Below are positions 62,839 to 64,000 of a DNA stretch of 64,000 nt, one piece after another. Made by a program: the position numbers and the translations under genes. The DNA lies in assembly GCF_029892485.1 (NCBI RefSeq), contig NZ_JARXVG010000002.1:186001-250000 (forward strand). Direction: 5' to 3'. This stretch comes from Variovorax boronicumulans (GTDB lineage Bacteria > Pseudomonadota > Gammaproteobacteria > Burkholderiales > Burkholderiaceae_C). The notes beneath the pieces are model-generated. The model was not told the DNA's origin and ran no database searches. It was given only the letters and a program-made list of their open reading frames with translations. Numbering within the stretch: position 1 is the stretch's first letter; the number at the start of each line of letters is the position of its first letter.

Positions 62839-63309
62839 ATGAAACACACCATGAACATCGACAAGAAGGACCGCCTGATCCTCGAAGCCCTGCAGACCGA
62901 TGCGCGCCAGAGCTTGGCGGCGCTGGGCAAGCGCATCGGGCTCTCGCAGCCCGCGATGAGCGAGCGCGTGCGCAAGCTGGAAGATGCCGGCGTCATCGAA
63001 GGCTATGGCGCCCGCGTCAACCTGCGGGCACTGGGCGTGGGGCTGCAGGCCATCATCCGCATCGAGACCACGCATGCGGGCATCGCCAAGTACCTGAAGC
63101 TGTTCGACGCCATGCCCGAGGTGCTGAGCGCCGACCGCGTGACCGGCGCAGACTGCTTCATCGTGCGCTGCGCGATCGCCGAGCCGGCCGACCTGCAGCG
63201 CGTGGTCGATGCGCTGGCGGTAGACGGCGCGGTGACGACCTCGCTGGTGCTGTCGAGCCCCGTGAACAAGCACGTCACCGTGCACGCGGCGAAAGCACCG
63301 AAGAAGTAG
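62839..63309 (+). CDS. Lrp/AsnC family transcriptional regulator
   Basis: 156 aa from ATG 62839; a second ATG four codons later is possible. N-terminal helix-turn-helix DRLILEALQTDARQSLAALGKRIGLSQPAMSERVRKLEDAGVIEGYGARVNLRALG is standard Lrp. The RAM domain follows (AIIRIETTHAGIAKYLKLFDAMPEVLSADRVTGADCFIVRCAIAEPADLQRVVDAL), ending in SSPVNKHVTVHAA. It binds an amino acid or similar effector. Likely controls the divergent GST gene. Confidence 0.88.
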   Translation: MKHTMNIDKKDRLILEALQTDARQSLAALGKRIGLSQPAMSERVRKLEDAGVIEGYGARVNLRALGVGLQAIIRIETTHAGIAKYLKLFDAMPEVLSADRVTGADCFIVRCAIAEPADLQRVVDALAVDGAVTTSLVLSSPVNKHVTVHAAKAPKK

Positions 63310-63321
63310 GCGACGGCGCGT

Positions 63322-64000
63322 TCAGCGCTGCGCCTTGTCCTTCTGGTTCTGCGCCTCGATGCGTTCGCGTGCGTCCTTCCAGTCGGTGTCGCTCCACTGG
63401 CGCAGTTCGTAGAAATTGCCGCCGTTGGCCAGCGCGTTGCCGCCGTCCATCATGATGCTCTGGCCCGTGAGCCAGTCGCACTGGCCGGGCGCCATCAGGA
63501 AGGCGGCGATGTTCTGCAACTCGCTCATGCGGCCGGTGCGGCCCATCGGGCTCATCTCCTTGGTGCGCGCGCCGGGCTCCTCGCCGGGGTTCAGGCGCTT
63601 GCTCATGCCTTCGGTGGGAATCTCGCCGGGGCCCACGGCATTCAGGCGGATGCCATGCCGCGCCCATTCCACCGCAAGCGACTTGGTCATGACCTCGATG
63701 CCGGCCTTGCTCATGGCCGAAGGCACGACGTAGGGGCTGCCGTTGTCCACCCAGGTGACGATGATGCTCATCACGCTGCGAAAAGGGTCGCCCTGCTTCC
63801 ACTTGCCCGACTTGGCCTCGGCCACCCAACGCTTGCCCACGGCCTGCGTCACATAGAAGCTGCCGTGGAAGACGATGTTCGCGATCGCGTCGAAGGCGCG
63901 CGGCGAGAGGCTCTCGGTCGGCGCCACGAAGTTGCCCGCCGCGTTGTTGATGAGGCCGGTGAGGCCGCCGCTCTGGAACAGGCTCTCGACCATCTCGTCC
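63322..64000 (-). CDS. Short-chain dehydrogenase/reductase (2,4-dienoyl-CoA reductase-like), 5' end outside window
   Basis: At least 225 aa; the frame runs off the right edge, so the N-terminal cofactor-binding Rossmann motif is outside the window. Visible: LINNAAGNFVAPTESLS (NNAAG), FHGSFYVTQAVG, SIIVTWVDNGSPYVVPSAMSKAGIEVMTKSLAVEWARHGIRLNAVGPGEI with catalytic residues in the SDR order, and WLTGQSIMMDGGNALANGG. The NNAAGNF/PTE pattern and the final GGN resemble peroxisomal-type 2,4-dienoyl-CoA reductases. Ends 12 nt from the Lrp stop, convergent. Confidence 0.85.
   Translation of the reverse strand, partial: DEMVESLFQSGGLTGLINNAAGNFVAPTESLSPRAFDAIANIVFHGSFYVTQAVGKRWVAEAKSGKWKQGDPFRSVMSIIVTWVDNGSPYVVPSAMSKAGIEVMTKSLAVEWARHGIRLNAVGPGEIPTEGMSKRLNPGEEPGARTKEMSPMGRTGRMSELQNIAAFLMAPGQCDWLTGQSIMMDGGNALANGGNFYELRQWSDTDWKDARERIEAQNQKDKAQR

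Overview
The window is a high-GC chromosomal segment from a betaproteobacterium, most likely Comamonadaceae and Variovorax-like. The basis is the protein sequences (type-B L31, Rho after TrxA, AddAB-type nuclease pair, pst-pho-ppx-ppk synteny, caa3-type oxidase with CtaG) and the dense GC codon use. The genus is inferred from familiarity, not from a search. No CRISPR array, rRNA gene, transposase or integrase was seen.

Layout. 0.1-1.8 kb: a visibly more AT-rich left edge with a lone Mrr-like nuclease-fold protein and two small proteins. 2.0-9.1 kb: an addB-addA-flavoprotein operon on the minus strand with two ATGA overlaps. 9.3-15.8 kb: housekeeping and transport genes (trxA, rho, a Gfo/Idh/MocA oxidoreductase, type-B rpmE, a GT-C-like membrane protein, a MATE transporter). 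15.8-28.0 kb: a phosphate-starvation block, with pstSCAB-phoU-phoBR reading left on the minus strand, ppx diverging from pstS, ppk followed by sixA, and an OlsB-like ornithine-lipid acyltransferase. Tandem 11-bp repeats resembling Pho boxes lie before pstS, ppx, ppk and the olsB-like gene. The block would sense and import Pi, make and break polyphosphate, and replace phospholipid with ornithine lipid. 28.0-31.1 kb: a thioredoxin-reductase-like oxidoreductase fused to a cyclic-nucleotide-binding domain, with a UBP zinc-finger partner, a GST and two tRNAs (Pro-TGG, Arg-TCT).

31.1-33.8 kb is an accessory, partly decayed stretch after tRNA-Arg. It holds an inverted repeat, a winged-helix-like protein, a SnoaL-like protein, an Arr-type rifampin ADP-ribosyltransferase and a truncated gene tail. 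33.8-37.8 kb: a very large multi-PAS diguanylate cyclase. 38.1-46.5 kb: a YdeP-type molybdoenzyme diverging from an overlapping oxidase operon (subunits II, I, III, CtaG, triheme cytochrome c). 46.7-54.8 kb: a probable sugar-acid uptake and catabolism operon (binding protein, ATPase, two permeases, enolase-superfamily dehydratase, aldose-epimerase-like protein, DapA-family lyase). A divergent FadR/FCD-type GntR regulator may control it, since two matching operator palindromes lie between them. 54.9-64.0 kb: mixed metabolic genes (DUF1330, DSD1-type PLP enzyme, DszC/SfnB-like acyl-CoA-dehydrogenase-fold enzyme, crotonase, PhoX phosphatase, DUF488, GST, Lrp/AsnC regulator) and an SDR that runs off the right end.

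Start codons were revised where a ribosome binding site, a 4-nt overlap or the family length argued for it. Function calls rest on motifs read by eye; no database search was run.
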